A DNA stretch of 64,000 nucleotides from Nitrospirales bacterium (GTDB taxonomy: Bacteria > Nitrospirota > Nitrospiria > Nitrospirales > UBA8639): contig BQIV01000004.1 of assembly GCA_021604005.1 (NCBI GenBank), positions 120,289 to 184,288 of the forward strand, given 5' to 3'. Shown here one piece after another: positions 16,538 to 26,700 of this stretch; positions within the stretch are counted from its first letter, which is position 1, and each line of letters starts with the position of its first letter. A model generated the notes under the pieces. That model had not been told where the DNA came from and did no database searches. It was given only the letters and a program-made list of their open reading frames with translations. The position numbers and the translations under genes were made by a program.

Positions 16538-16969
16538 GTGGATATTGTGATTGGGTCAAATGTCCTGAGAAATACGAACGGCGTAGTCTCGGCGCATGGG
16601 CAACAACAGCTGCATGTAGAAATTCAAGAAGATAATCCCCAAATCCTTCTTACCATGGATATGTATATGCCAACAGGGACTCAGGTCGCGAAGCTGGAGC
16701 GTAATGTGTGGACAGCCAACGATGGTGAGCGCTTTGAGCTCACGGCTGAACCGAAGAGTCTCAAAATTATTGACCATACCTTAAAGAATGTCGTGATTGA
16801 GTTGAAGGCCGAAGACGATGCCCGTCTCACCGTGGGACAGGCAAAATTCTATACGTCCAAGGGTACGTTATCGGAAGTGAGTCCAGAATGGTGGCGTGTA
16901 GGCAATAAATTGGAACTCAACGGCATTGATATGGATCTCGAAGGCGGGGCCATTGCCTTACCTGACTAA
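16538..16969 (+). CDS. Conserved-looking protein of unknown function
   Basis: A 143-residue soluble protein starting at a GTG with a good AAGGAGA 8 nt upstream. It has no signal peptide or membrane segment and no family I recognise. The sequence alternates short beta strands with acidic turns (QLHVEIQEDNPQILLTMDMYMP, residues about 22-43), suggesting an all-beta sandwich. It ends GGAIALPD. It lies 123 bases after the flippase-like gene and before an outer-membrane barrel; whether it belongs to either transcript is unclear. Confidence 0.65.
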   Translation: MDIVIGSNVLRNTNGVVSAHGQQQLHVEIQEDNPQILLTMDMYMPTGTQVAKLERNVWTANDGERFELTAEPKSLKIIDHTLKNVVIELKAEDDARLTVGQAKFYTSKGTLSEVSPEWWRVGNKLELNGIDMDLEGGAIALPD

Positions 16970-17187
16970 GCTATTCCTTGGCGGTCGGTACTCATTCATC
17001 TGCTTTATTCATCTTTCCTCCTTTCTCGTCTGAACAATTCTATCGTTCTCTACCGAAGCCGGTTGCCCGGTTGTGTCAGGTCATTCAGTTCGTTCGTGTA
17101 CTGCGGAAATTATAATTATAAGGAAAATGTTCCGAATAAGTCCGAACAAGTGTGTCTTGTCTCCTGCCATTTACATGGGGAATGCAT

Positions 17188-18264
17188 ATGTCGTATCAAC
17201 AGAATTCTCACAGACTGTTTTTGGGTATTCGAAAAATAGCCATCATTGGCATGATGGTGATGTGTACGATTGTCATAAATATCGGTGAAGTTGGAGCTGA
17301 CGACTCTCTGAATCGAAGTGAAAGGGTTGTTTATCGCAGTATGAATGGAAAGGCGAATATTGATGTGGGGCTGTCCAGTTGGATGAGCCAAGGCCGCTCC
17401 AATTTCAATCATGATGCGTCCAACTTGAGTTCGCTTCTAGGGGATCCGACATCTGCATTAGATTACAAAGATGTGTGGAGTAATATTGTGGAGTTGAACG
17501 CCCGGCTGGTTCATAAGAAAGGGTTTTCGCTCAAAGGGCAAATTGGATATGGGGCGATTACTGACGGAACGTTGATTGACGACGACTTTGTCAGTACGAG
17601 TGGGGCGACGGCATTTGGGGCTTCGGTAAGTGGTCCACATCGTATCTCTCGCACAGAAAGCGACGTTAGTGATAGCTATGTCTTCTACCTGAATGGGAAT
17701 GTCGGACTGATGTTTTACCGGTTTGCAGGCAATAAAGGGTTGGTGAATGCGGTTCTCGGGTTTCAATATTGGCGGGAAAAATATGTTGCCCGGAGCGTCA
17801 GACAACTTGAATGCACGTCGGTGGGTACGTTTTGCAATGCAATAGGCACAGCGTCCTTTGTCGGGACCAAGGCCATTACCAATACGGTCCAATGGACATC
17901 CATGCGCGTGGGTGCCGAGGGTGAAATGACCTTTTGGGATCGCCTAACGTTCGAGGGGGAGGCCATTGCCCTGCCGCTTGCGTGGTTGCATAACGAAGAT
18001 CGGCATCATTTACGAACGGATCTTCGCGGCAACCCTAGTTTTAAAATGACCGGATTAGGTTATGGGTTTAACCTGGAAGGTGGAGTGAGATTGCGAATTT
18101 TCGAGCAATTCTTCATTCATGGAGGCTATCGATACTGGTGGCTCAACGTCGAGGACGGTGATTGGGAAAACTTCCCGGCCTCCAACGGCGGGTCCACCGC
18201 CAACCTGAATGAATTCCGCACCTTCCGCCACGGCGCGACGTTTGGCGTCAGCTATCGGTTTTAA
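17188..18264 (+). CDS. Outer-membrane beta-barrel protein
   Basis: A protein of about 358 residues with a signal peptide (IAIIGMMVMCTIVINIGEVGA). It then has a run of alternating-hydrophobicity strands and a C-terminal GVSYRF, the phenylalanine end typical of BamA-dependent barrels. The start at 17188 is chosen because GGGGA lies 8 nt upstream; the frame stays open to a GTG at 17152. Strands such as FSLKGQIGYG and AVLGFQYWREKYV are reminiscent of omptin-like or Lpg1974-like barrels, but I cannot confirm the family. It is convergent with the SNF2 gene. Confidence 0.7.
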   Translation: MSYQQNSHRLFLGIRKIAIIGMMVMCTIVINIGEVGADDSLNRSERVVYRSMNGKANIDVGLSSWMSQGRSNFNHDASNLSSLLGDPTSALDYKDVWSNIVELNARLVHKKGFSLKGQIGYGAITDGTLIDDDFVSTSGATAFGASVSGPHRISRTESDVSDSYVFYLNGNVGLMFYRFAGNKGLVNAVLGFQYWREKYVARSVRQLECTSVGTFCNAIGTASFVGTKAITNTVQWTSMRVGAEGEMTFWDRLTFEGEAIALPLAWLHNEDRHHLRTDLRGNPSFKMTGLGYGFNLEGGVRLRIFEQFFIHGGYRYWWLNVEDGDWENFPASNGGSTANLNEFRTFRHGATFGVSYRF

Positions 18265-18319
18265 GAAGTCTCTGTAACGATTGTGTGCCTACATTGTCTG
18301 GATTTCCGTATACCAACCT

Positions 18320-21300
18320 TCAACCCAATAAAAAATCGAAATCTTCTTTGCTGATGCCTGCACCGGATCCGCGTTGCGTGGAGCCTTCCATCACGGCGTC
18401 GTACAGGGCGAGTTTGTGTTTCTTGAGGTCCATCATTTTTTCTTCAATGGTGTGATGCATGAGAAACCGCATGATGGAGACTTTTTGTTGCTGGCCAATG
18501 CGATGTGCGCGATCGGAGGCTTGATTTTCCACGGCAGGATTCCACCAGGGGTCGAGATGAAAGACATAGGAGGCTTTGGTGAGGTTCAGCCCCTGTCCAC
18601 CGGCTTTCAGGCTGAGGAGAAACACAGATGGATGCTCGCTTTCTTGGAATGCCTGCACCAGTTTTTTTCTGGTTTTGGTCGGAGTTGAGCCATCCAGTCG
18701 ACTGTAAGGAAGATGTTGTGTTGTAAACTCCTGTTCAACCAAATCTAAAAACGAGGTGAATTGGGAAAAGACTAACGCACTGTGTCCTTCATCCATCAGT
18801 TCCTGCAGTCGATCCAACAGGCAGGTGATTTTTGGGGATGAGTCGGTGCTTTCGGGGTTGAGCAAGCGAGGGGATAAACAGATTTGCCGGAGTTTCAAGA
18901 TGGCGGTGAGGGCGATGATTCTTGCCTGTGCCGCCGTTTTCGTCCGGTAGGCATCTTCAATGGTCGGTCGAATCTGGGCAACCGTGTGTTGGTAGAGTGT
19001 TTTTTGTTTCTCCGTGAGGTCCAGATAAACATCGGTTTCAATTTTCGGCGGCAGTTCTTTCAGTGTTTCCGATTTGGTGCGGCGGAGCACGAAGGGCTTA
19101 GTTCGTTGAAGAAGCTGTTCTAACTTGGGAGGGTCCTGAGGTTTCATTTGTGATTTGAATGTGTCGTAGTCGCCAAGTAAACCAGGTAGGCACAGATCGA
19201 CAATGGAATAATATTCCCCCAGATGGTTTTCGAGCGGTGTGCCGGTCATGGCTAACTTGAAGGTCCCCTTTAAGCGTCTTGCGGCTCCCGTAGAATGTGC
19301 CGTGATGTTTTTAATCGCTTGCGCTTCATCAAAAATAATAACGTTGAAGGGAATGGTTTCGAGGGTTTCGATGTCACGCCGAATAATGCCGTATGTGGTG
19401 AGGATAATATCGGAATCGTCGAATTGGGGAGTCCGGTCTTTGCCGCTATACCAACGTACGGTGAAGTCCGGATAAAATCTGGCAATTTCATGTTCCCAAT
19501 TAAAGAGCAAGCTCGGGGGAAGTACCACGAGATGAGGGGCTTTGCTGGTGTTGGTAGGTTGCGTGACCAACCCCTCATGAATGCCTGCCAAGAGGCTGAT
19601 AGCCTGTAAGGTTTTCCCCAGTCCCATGTCATCGGCGAGACAGGCGCCAAAGCGATGTTCGTAGAGAAAGCTGAGCCATTGATATCCTCTTCGTTGATAT
19701 GTACGAAGTTTCGTTTTGAGCTTTTTTGGCAACGGGAGCGGGTCGATCTTTTCAAAGTTCAGCAATCGTTGGAATAAGGCTTCATCCTTCTCCGAGAGTA
19801 CGATGTTGACGCCATGTTTACGTAACACCATCCAATCTAAAATTTGCAATGTTGGAACCCGGACGACTTTACTTTTCTGGTCTTTACTGGGCGTGTTGGG
19901 CATTGCTGGATAGAGTGAAGACAATGTCCGCAAGATTTCCATGGCGTTCACATCGAGAATCCGTACGCCGTCTTCGGTCTCGGATACACTGCCTTTCTGC
20001 ATCGTCTCTAACCACGTAGCTTCGGACATGACGATCCCGTCGCATTTGATCTCAGGCCGTATCTCAAACCAGTCAATATCGGGAGGCCGTTGGGCCGTGA
20101 ATGAAAATTCCCATTGAGACGTCAAAATCGGTTTCTGGTGGTAATAGAGTTCGATCCCGACCGCTTGTAACTTGGCATGGAGTTCCGGCAGTTTGGCGTG
20201 CAGTGTGGCATGAGGAAGCGTCATCTGGTCATGCGTGCTCATGTGTTTGAACAGACGATGGCCGAAGATTTCATAGGGAATGGCATACAGCAGGGCTTGT
20301 TGGGCTTTATTATTGGGGACGAGTTGCCACTGTCCATCGACGCAAGTCAATCGGAAATCTTCCTCGCGATAGTGGGCATGCCATTCTTTGAGCAAATGCC
20401 GGGCTTCTGATTTGATAGCATAGGCTTGAAACTCGTTAGCTGTCATGGCGTCTTTGATGATGCGGTGCGCCTCTGTCGATTGGGTTGTGCCAAGGAGTTG
20501 AAAACACGTTTTCCAGAGGAGGGCCTTGCGCTTTTGAGATCTGAAGGCTGGAGGAAGCTCTCGGGTCTGTTCTATGCCGGGAAGTAACAGAAAGGTTGGG
20601 GCGTGCGGTTCAATATTGTGTGTGCCCAGGCGGCATTCTGCTTGGAGGACGGCAAGCGGCTCCCGCAGATTGGCCTGTATGGGATCCAGTTCGTGATCAT
20701 AGGGAAGAATGCTCAGCCGATAAGTAAGCGGTGCAACCTTCCCCTCGCTGGTCCATTCATGGAGCGGGGCATCATGTCCGTCAATTTTCAAGATGAGATG
20801 ACGGAAGACCTCTGATTGACTAGTGAAATTGAGGTGAAACCGGCAGAACGCATCGGTATGGATCTGCAAGGGTTGCGTCGCAGATTCCATGTCCATCGTG
20901 CGATAATCTGAAAGCCGGTTGTGAGTATCGTGCCACGCGATCGGGTGTAGGCGAGGCTGCCGGAAGGCTTGGGTCCTGTGCCACATGTCTTCTTCGAGAG
21001 CGTGGGCAACAAGGGTGTACATTTCCCATCCGTTTGTATCGTGGAGAGGCGAGAGGGTCTGTGCGTCAAGGTTGACGACGAGACGTTGGAATGGACGGGC
21101 CCGTTCGTGAACGACGCCATGCAAGAGACATCGTTTATGCACGTTGATCTGCTCTCCTCTGAGATCAAGTTCTGTGGCCGATTGGTAGTGAAGCGACGGT
21201 CGCCATGTGAGGGGTGTTCGTCCTTCCGGTGTTTCAAAGGTGAGAGGATGTGCGTTGCCGTGTTGTTCCAGATACGTAAGTAAGTTCTCATGAGCTAACC

Positions 21301-21952
21301 ATGCGGGATCAAATGCTCCCCTCATAAGGAGCGTCAATTCTGTTGGGATGCCATAAAACGAACGGCAGACCTTCTCATCCTTTTTAATCGCAATCTCTGG
21401 TGATGATTCGTGATCGGACAGTACGACTTCCAATTGTGACGCGGATGGTATCGGCTGCTCGGGAAAAGCTTGGGAGGAGGAAGCTGGCCATAATTCTTTT
21501 CGCAAGGTATTGCGACGGGCCGTATGATTTCCCGGCAGTGAAAATGTCTCGGGAACGAGGACATTGATGGTTGTGAGTAAGGCGCAGATGACATGCTTGC
21601 ATTGAGATGTAGGAGTCCAGGCCGGACAGTCACAGGTGTACCGCAGGTCAGGTTCGTGTGCAGAAAATTGAACGGTGTATCGCTTACTTCCTCTGATGTA
21701 GGCCGTGAGAAGCGTCTGATCAGTATTCCACTTATAGGATTCTAACCGCTCTCGAGAATAGTAATCATACCCACGGAGGATGTAATCTTTAGGCGCAAGC
21801 GCATAGATATGATTAGGAGGAAGGGCTTTGAGCCGTTCGAGTATATGTGGTGCTTCATCATGCATGGTGGTAACGGGTCTTGCTGTTGAGGAGTTGACGG
21901 CAGGTTCGTGACACGTTTCGACACGATACGTGGTCAGTGAAGTCCGGCGCAA
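18320..21952 (-). CDS. SWIM-domain SNF2-family DEAD-like helicase
   Basis: A protein of up to 1210 residues (TTG at 21952; the first ATG is at 21865). The N-terminus has a SWIM zinc finger (YTCDCPAW...QCKHVICALL, residues about 104-124), then a bacterial SNF2-specific region, then the ATPase core: LADDMGLGKT near 770, DEAQAIKN near 872, MTGTPLENHL, LVFSQFTSFLD, RLDGSTPTKTR, and KAGGQGLNL...DRAHRIGQ. All helicase motifs look intact. Such proteins remodel nucleic-acid-protein complexes, with recombination, transcription recycling or defence roles in different contexts. No defence or methylase partner is next to it. Confidence 0.93.
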   Translation of the reverse strand: MRRTSLTTYRVETCHEPAVNSSTARPVTTMHDEAPHILERLKALPPNHIYALAPKDYILRGYDYYSRERLESYKWNTDQTLLTAYIRGSKRYTVQFSAHEPDLRYTCDCPAWTPTSQCKHVICALLTTINVLVPETFSLPGNHTARRNTLRKELWPASSSQAFPEQPIPSASQLEVVLSDHESSPEIAIKKDEKVCRSFYGIPTELTLLMRGAFDPAWLAHENLLTYLEQHGNAHPLTFETPEGRTPLTWRPSLHYQSATELDLRGEQINVHKRCLLHGVVHERARPFQRLVVNLDAQTLSPLHDTNGWEMYTLVAHALEEDMWHRTQAFRQPRLHPIAWHDTHNRLSDYRTMDMESATQPLQIHTDAFCRFHLNFTSQSEVFRHLILKIDGHDAPLHEWTSEGKVAPLTYRLSILPYDHELDPIQANLREPLAVLQAECRLGTHNIEPHAPTFLLLPGIEQTRELPPAFRSQKRKALLWKTCFQLLGTTQSTEAHRIIKDAMTANEFQAYAIKSEARHLLKEWHAHYREEDFRLTCVDGQWQLVPNNKAQQALLYAIPYEIFGHRLFKHMSTHDQMTLPHATLHAKLPELHAKLQAVGIELYYHQKPILTSQWEFSFTAQRPPDIDWFEIRPEIKCDGIVMSEATWLETMQKGSVSETEDGVRILDVNAMEILRTLSSLYPAMPNTPSKDQKSKVVRVPTLQILDWMVLRKHGVNIVLSEKDEALFQRLLNFEKIDPLPLPKKLKTKLRTYQRRGYQWLSFLYEHRFGACLADDMGLGKTLQAISLLAGIHEGLVTQPTNTSKAPHLVVLPPSLLFNWEHEIARFYPDFTVRWYSGKDRTPQFDDSDIILTTYGIIRRDIETLETIPFNVIIFDEAQAIKNITAHSTGAARRLKGTFKLAMTGTPLENHLGEYYSIVDLCLPGLLGDYDTFKSQMKPQDPPKLEQLLQRTKPFVLRRTKSETLKELPPKIETDVYLDLTEKQKTLYQHTVAQIRPTIEDAYRTKTAAQARIIALTAILKLRQICLSPRLLNPESTDSSPKITCLLDRLQELMDEGHSALVFSQFTSFLDLVEQEFTTQHLPYSRLDGSTPTKTRKKLVQAFQESEHPSVFLLSLKAGGQGLNLTKASYVFHLDPWWNPAVENQASDRAHRIGQQQKVSIMRFLMHHTIEEKMMDLKKHKLALYDAVMEGSTQRGSGAGISKEDFDFLLG

Positions 21953-21956
21953 ACAT

Positions 21957-22390
21957 GAGGTTTGTATTGGACAAAGATTATCGCAAATCTTGGATGATTA
22001 CTATAGAGAATCCGATAACGTATCAAACAGGATGAGTACATCGCTTTATGCGGGATACTGTTCCAGGCAGCCGAACTTCTAGCCGTTCCTTGTACCGTTT
22101 GCGTATACGACGTGTGTGAGCACGCTCTGTACCTGCTGTTAATGCAGATGAAGATATGTGGGGTTGTTATCGGTAAAACGGCTCGAGCCAGGGTATTCTT
22201 GCCTTCTGTTCTCTCACGCAATCTTTGGTATCGGCACTATCCTGAATTCGAAAGAACCCTCTTCGCAAGCTTGAAGGCGAATGAACACAACTCACATTCC
22301 GTAAAAAATAGAGCGTAACGAGGAACGGAAACAAGACACGTGATAGGGAGATTGAATGCTGGAACTGAAGGGAAAACAACAGGGGATGTG
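21957..22390. other. Intergenic region between the SNF2 and prenyltransferase genes
   Basis: About 430 bases with several short overlapping open frames on both strands, none with a coding signature. It holds the promoter-like module at 22001-22027 for the SNF2 gene. I see no terminator hairpin or RNA gene. Confidence 0.5.
22001..22027 (-). promoter_or_regulatory. Candidate promoter of the SNF2 gene, shared promoter module copy 3
   Basis: On the minus strand this reads TTTGATACGTTATCGG followed by ATTCTCTATAG. It aligns with the elements at 923-949 and 32361-32385 at most positions, notably TCGGATTC and CTATA. It lies 50-160 bases upstream of the possible SNF2 start codons in the correct orientation. 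Confidence 0.45.
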
Positions 22391-23398
22391 TTATTGATCT
22401 CGATTGACCATATACTGTGACACAATCGCCAATGATCGCTTGGCCATTCCATCGGCAAATGGTTCTAGATCGAGGCTTGCCGCTTTGACATATTCTTCGG
22501 CACGTTGAGTGGCGTAGGTCAAAGAATGGTGTTCATGCATCAGTTCAATAATTGTCGTTAAGTCTTCTTCAGTGATAGCCCGGCTTTGCACTTTGGATTT
22601 AATCCATTGTCGCTGCTCATCTTCACATGTTTGAAAGAGGTGAAGCAGAGGGAGCGTCACCATCCCTTGTCGAATGTCTTTGCCTAAGGTTTTGCCGAGT
22701 CGTGCTCCATCGGCCAAATAGTCCAAACAATCATCGGTCAGTTGAAAGGCCATTCCTAGATTTAATCCGAATCGAGATAACGCGGCTTGTTCTGCGGGAG
22801 TCCCTTGACCAATGGCGGCACCAATTTTACAAGATGCGGCAACTAAGGTTGCGGTTTTATATTCGACAATTTGTAAATATTCAGGTTCCGTGATCTCCGG
22901 GCGGCTGTTGGCGCACAATTGTAACACTTCACCTTCGGTCATTTTGCGGCAGGCATCGGCAAGCGACTCATTGAATCCGTGGTTGTGAAATGAGGCAATT
23001 TGCGTCATGGCCTGGGAGTACAGATAGTCTCCCACAAGAATGCTTGCATGATTTCCCCAGATCCGTCGTGCGGTTTTTTCTCCGCGACGAAGATCGGCTT
23101 CATCCAGGACATCATCGTGCAGCAGTGTCGCCGTATGGATATACTCAATAAGGCTGCCAAGTAAGAGGTACTCTCGTTGGATAAACCCACAGAGGTTGGC
23201 GCTTAAAATCAGCAATAACGGACGAATCCGCTTGCCTCCACTCGCCATAATTTGACTGGAAATTGTATTGATCAGGGATGCTTCAGAATTGAGATTTTTA
23301 TGGACTTGTAATTCAACTTCATTCAATTCCTCTCGATAGGCATCCCACACGTCGGCCATATTTGTGAGATTTTGAAGAGTTGGGCTGTTACCACTCAT
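22391..23398 (-). CDS. ispB: Long-chain polyprenyl diphosphate synthase
   Basis: A 335-residue trans-prenyltransferase that elongates farnesyl or geranylgeranyl diphosphate with isopentenyl diphosphate. It supplies the side chain of menaquinone or ubiquinone. Both aspartate-rich motifs are present: the first in LLHDDVLDEADLRRG and the second in FQLTDDCLDYLAD. GGKRIRPLLLIL near the N-terminus is the diphosphate-binding motif. Small residues before the first motif fit a long product (octa- or nonaprenyl), but the chain length cannot be fixed by reading. Transcribed alone, divergent from gltB. Confidence 0.9.
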   Translation of the reverse strand: MSGNSPTLQNLTNMADVWDAYREELNEVELQVHKNLNSEASLINTISSQIMASGGKRIRPLLLILSANLCGFIQREYLLLGSLIEYIHTATLLHDDVLDEADLRRGEKTARRIWGNHASILVGDYLYSQAMTQIASFHNHGFNESLADACRKMTEGEVLQLCANSRPEITEPEYLQIVEYKTATLVAASCKIGAAIGQGTPAEQAALSRFGLNLGMAFQLTDDCLDYLADGARLGKTLGKDIRQGMVTLPLLHLFQTCEDEQRQWIKSKVQSRAITEEDLTTIIELMHEHHSLTYATQRAEEYVKAASLDLEPFADGMAKRSLAIVSQYMVNRDQ

Positions 23399-23516
23399 GG
23401 CGGGCGATAGTAGGTGGTATCCGGCAGATTGTCAAGCAAAATTCGCGTATTGCGAGTGGAACAAGGCGTGAAAGAAATGTGACAAGATTGTCTCATTTTT
23501 TGATGAAACGTTCGTC

Positions 23517-23522
23517 TTGACA
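23517..23522 (+). promoter_or_regulatory. Possible -35 element upstream of gltB
   Basis: A perfect TTGACA sits 184 bases before the gltB start. The corresponding -10 position reads TTAATG or TAATGT, which is a poor match, so this is a weak candidate. I see no sigma-54 site in the region. Confidence 0.25.
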
Positions 23523-23705
23523 GGCTCTGAATTCTTCAATTAATGTGATCCCTTAGTTTTCAAGGGCTTAATTCTTCATCATTCCCTTGTCTCAGTTATG
23601 AATCATGTTGAAGTGACCCTCCGAAACGAGGAAGGGATTTCTACATTCTAGCAAAAAGAGAGAAATGGTCATGTTATATCCCCAGTGTAAGGGGTTGACT
23701 CACTC

Positions 23706-26700
23706 ATGAACATTCCAGGTTTTCCTCCAGCTCAAGGACTCTATAGCCCGAATAATGAAAAGGACGGCTGCGGGGTCGGGTTCGTTGCTCATATTAAGGG
23801 CGTGAAGTCTCACCACATTGTCCAAAGTGGTCTTCGAATTCTTGAGAATTTATATCATCGAGGCGCACAAGGCTGTGATCCGTGCACGGGAGATGGTGCT
23901 GGAATACTTCTTCAGATTCCACACCAATTTTTTAGCCGTGTGCTACGAGATCAGGGAATCTCCTTGCCGCAAGCTGGAGGCTATGGCGTGGGGATGGTCT
24001 ATATGCCGCAGGATGATAAGGCCCGGCGGCAGTGTGAAATATTGATGGAAGAGATTATTCGGGAAGAGGGGCAGGAATTTCTGGGGTGGCGCGATGTGCC
24101 GGTCAAAGAGGACGCCATTGGTGTTCAAGCACGAACGACTCTCCCAGTGATCCGGCAATTGTTTGTTGCGCGTGATCTCCTCAATGAGTCTCAGTTTGAA
24201 CGGAAGCTGTATGTTATACGAAAACGCATTACTCGAGCGATTCGAGAGTCGGCTGTTGCCGGTCGCGAACATGTCTATCTGTGTAGCTTGTCATGCCACA
24301 CCATGGTGTACAAAGGCATGCTGCTTCCGCAGCAAGTTGCGACATTCTATCCCGATCTTGCCGATCCCGCTTTTGTCTCAGCCTTGGCATTAGTTCATTC
24401 TCGATTTAGCACCAACACCTTTCCAACCTGGTCCTTGGCCCATCCCTACCGGTACACGGTGCACAACGGTGAAATCAATACTCTGAAGGGCAATGTCAAT
24501 TGGATGAGAGCCAGGCAGGGGCGTTTAGCGTCAAAATTATTTGGAGATGATTTGCAGAAATTATTTCCGATTACGGATGATGACATGCAAAGCGATTCCG
24601 CCTGTTTGGATAATGCCATAGAGTTTTTGGTGATGGCTGGCCGTCCACTGCCGCACGTCATGATGATGCTGATTCCTGAGCCATGGGTCGGCAATCCGCA
24701 AATGGATCTTGATCGGCGCGGGTTTTATGAATATCACGCGGCCATGATGGAGCCGTGGGATGGTCCTGCGGCCGTCTGTTTCACTGATGGAAAACTCATC
24801 GGCGCGACATTGGATCGTAATGGGTTACGACCCTGTCGCTATCAAGTCACCACAGATGATTTGGTAGTCTTAGCGTCCGAAGCCGGGGTTCTGCCTACCG
24901 AGCCTAAGAATATTCGTTCCAAGGGCCGTCTGCAGCCTGGACGGATGTTTGTGGTCGATACTGTGCAAGGCCGGATCATCGATGATGAAGAGATTAAATC
25001 AGATATGGTCAAGCGGAAACCCTATCGGCAATGGTTGACCGAGTATCGTGTGTCGTTAGATGAATTGCCGGAGCCGTTTAACGTGCCTCAACCCGATCAC
25101 CCCACGATTCGCCAACGCCAACAGGCCTTTGGCTATACGATCGAAGAATTGAAAATGGTGCTCATGCCTATGGCGGTGAATGGCGAAGAGCCGATTTCAT
25201 CGATGGGGACGGATACCCCACTGGCCGTGTTGTCGCAACGGCCTCAACTCCTCTTTAAGTATTTCAAACAGTTGTTTGCGCAAGTGACCAATCCCCCGAT
25301 CGATCCGATTCGTGAACATCTCGTGATGTCGCTTGTGACGAATATTGGTCCGAAACCGAATGTGATTGCCGAAGTGCCTGAAGCCTGTCGGCGGATTAAA
25401 TTGCAGCAACCGATCTTAACCAATGCTGAGCTTCAGAAAATTCGAGACTTTGGAGATCCGAACTTTAAAAGCAAAACGCTTTCCCTGCGTTTTCGAGTAG
25501 CGGAAGGTCCTGAAGGCTTGGCTGCTGCGTTAGATCAGCTCTGTCTGCAAGCCTCGAAGGCCATCCAAGACGGAGAAAAGTTTCTCATCTTGAGCGATCG
25601 CGGAGTCAACAGCGAATGGGCTCCAATTCCCAGTTTGCTTGGAGTGTCGGCGGTCCATCATCATTTGATTCGGCAGGAAACCCGCACGGAAGTCGGGTTG
25701 ATTTTAGAGACGGGTGAACCTCGGGATGTGCATCATTTTGCTTGTTTAATTGGCTATGGAGCGGGTGCGATCAATCCCTACCTGGTCTTTGAATCTCTCG
25801 TCGATATGGAACGGGAAGCCTATCTTCCGGAAGGGGTCGATGCGCAAACGGCCGAAGGGAAGTTTGTCAAAGCGGTGAACAAAGGATTGTTGAAAATCTT
25901 TTCGAAAATGGGAATTTCAACGCTGCAATCCTACTGTGGCGCGCAGATTTTTGAAGCCTTGGGCTTAGCGCCTGAACTCATAGATCGGTACTTTACGGGG
26001 ACGGCGTCACGGATCGGTGGAATTGGGATTCGGGAAATTGGTGAAGAGACGTTACGAAGGCATGCTCAGGCCTATGACCCCGTCCCGCTTCGTCAACTTG
26101 ATTTTGGCGGGGAAATTCATTACCGCATGCAAGGAGAACATCACAACTGGAATCCCGATGTAATTTATAAGCTTCAACATTCAACACGAGCCAATGATCC
26201 GAAAACCTTTATTGAATTTTCAACACTTGTGAACGAAGAGCAAAAGCGGCGATCCACGCTGCGTGGGTTGTTTGATTTTCGATTTGCGCAAGATCCGCTT
26301 CCTCTCGAGGAAGTAGAGCCAGCAAAGGAAATCGTGAAACGGTTTACCACTGGAGCCATGTCGTTTGGTGCCATTAGTAAAGAAGCGCATGAAACGCTGG
26401 CAATCGCGATGAATCGTTTAGGCGCTAAGAGCAATACGGGGGAGGGGGGAGAAGATCCAGAGCGTTTTGGAGTACTTGAGAACGGGGACTCCAAAAACTC
26501 CTACATCAAGCAAGTGGCGTCGGGCCGGTTTGGTGTGACCGCCCATTATCTCGTCAATGCGAAAGAGTTGCAGATTAAAATGGCGCAAGGCGCCAAGCCT
26601 GGAGAAGGCGGGCAATTGCCTGGGCATAAAGTGGACGAAGTCATTGCGCAATTGCGGTATTCGACGCCCGGGGTACAGCTCATTTCTCCGCCTCCGCATC

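Noticed and set aside
20788..21291. A 167-codon minus-strand frame within the SNF2 gene in another register
   Set aside because: It overlaps the SNF2 coding sequence on the same strand out of frame and shows no protein-like features.
18320..21952. The SWIM/SNF2 gene as part of a defence island
   Set aside because: Neighbours are a beta-barrel and a prenyl synthase; no methylase, nuclease or other defence gene is adjacent.
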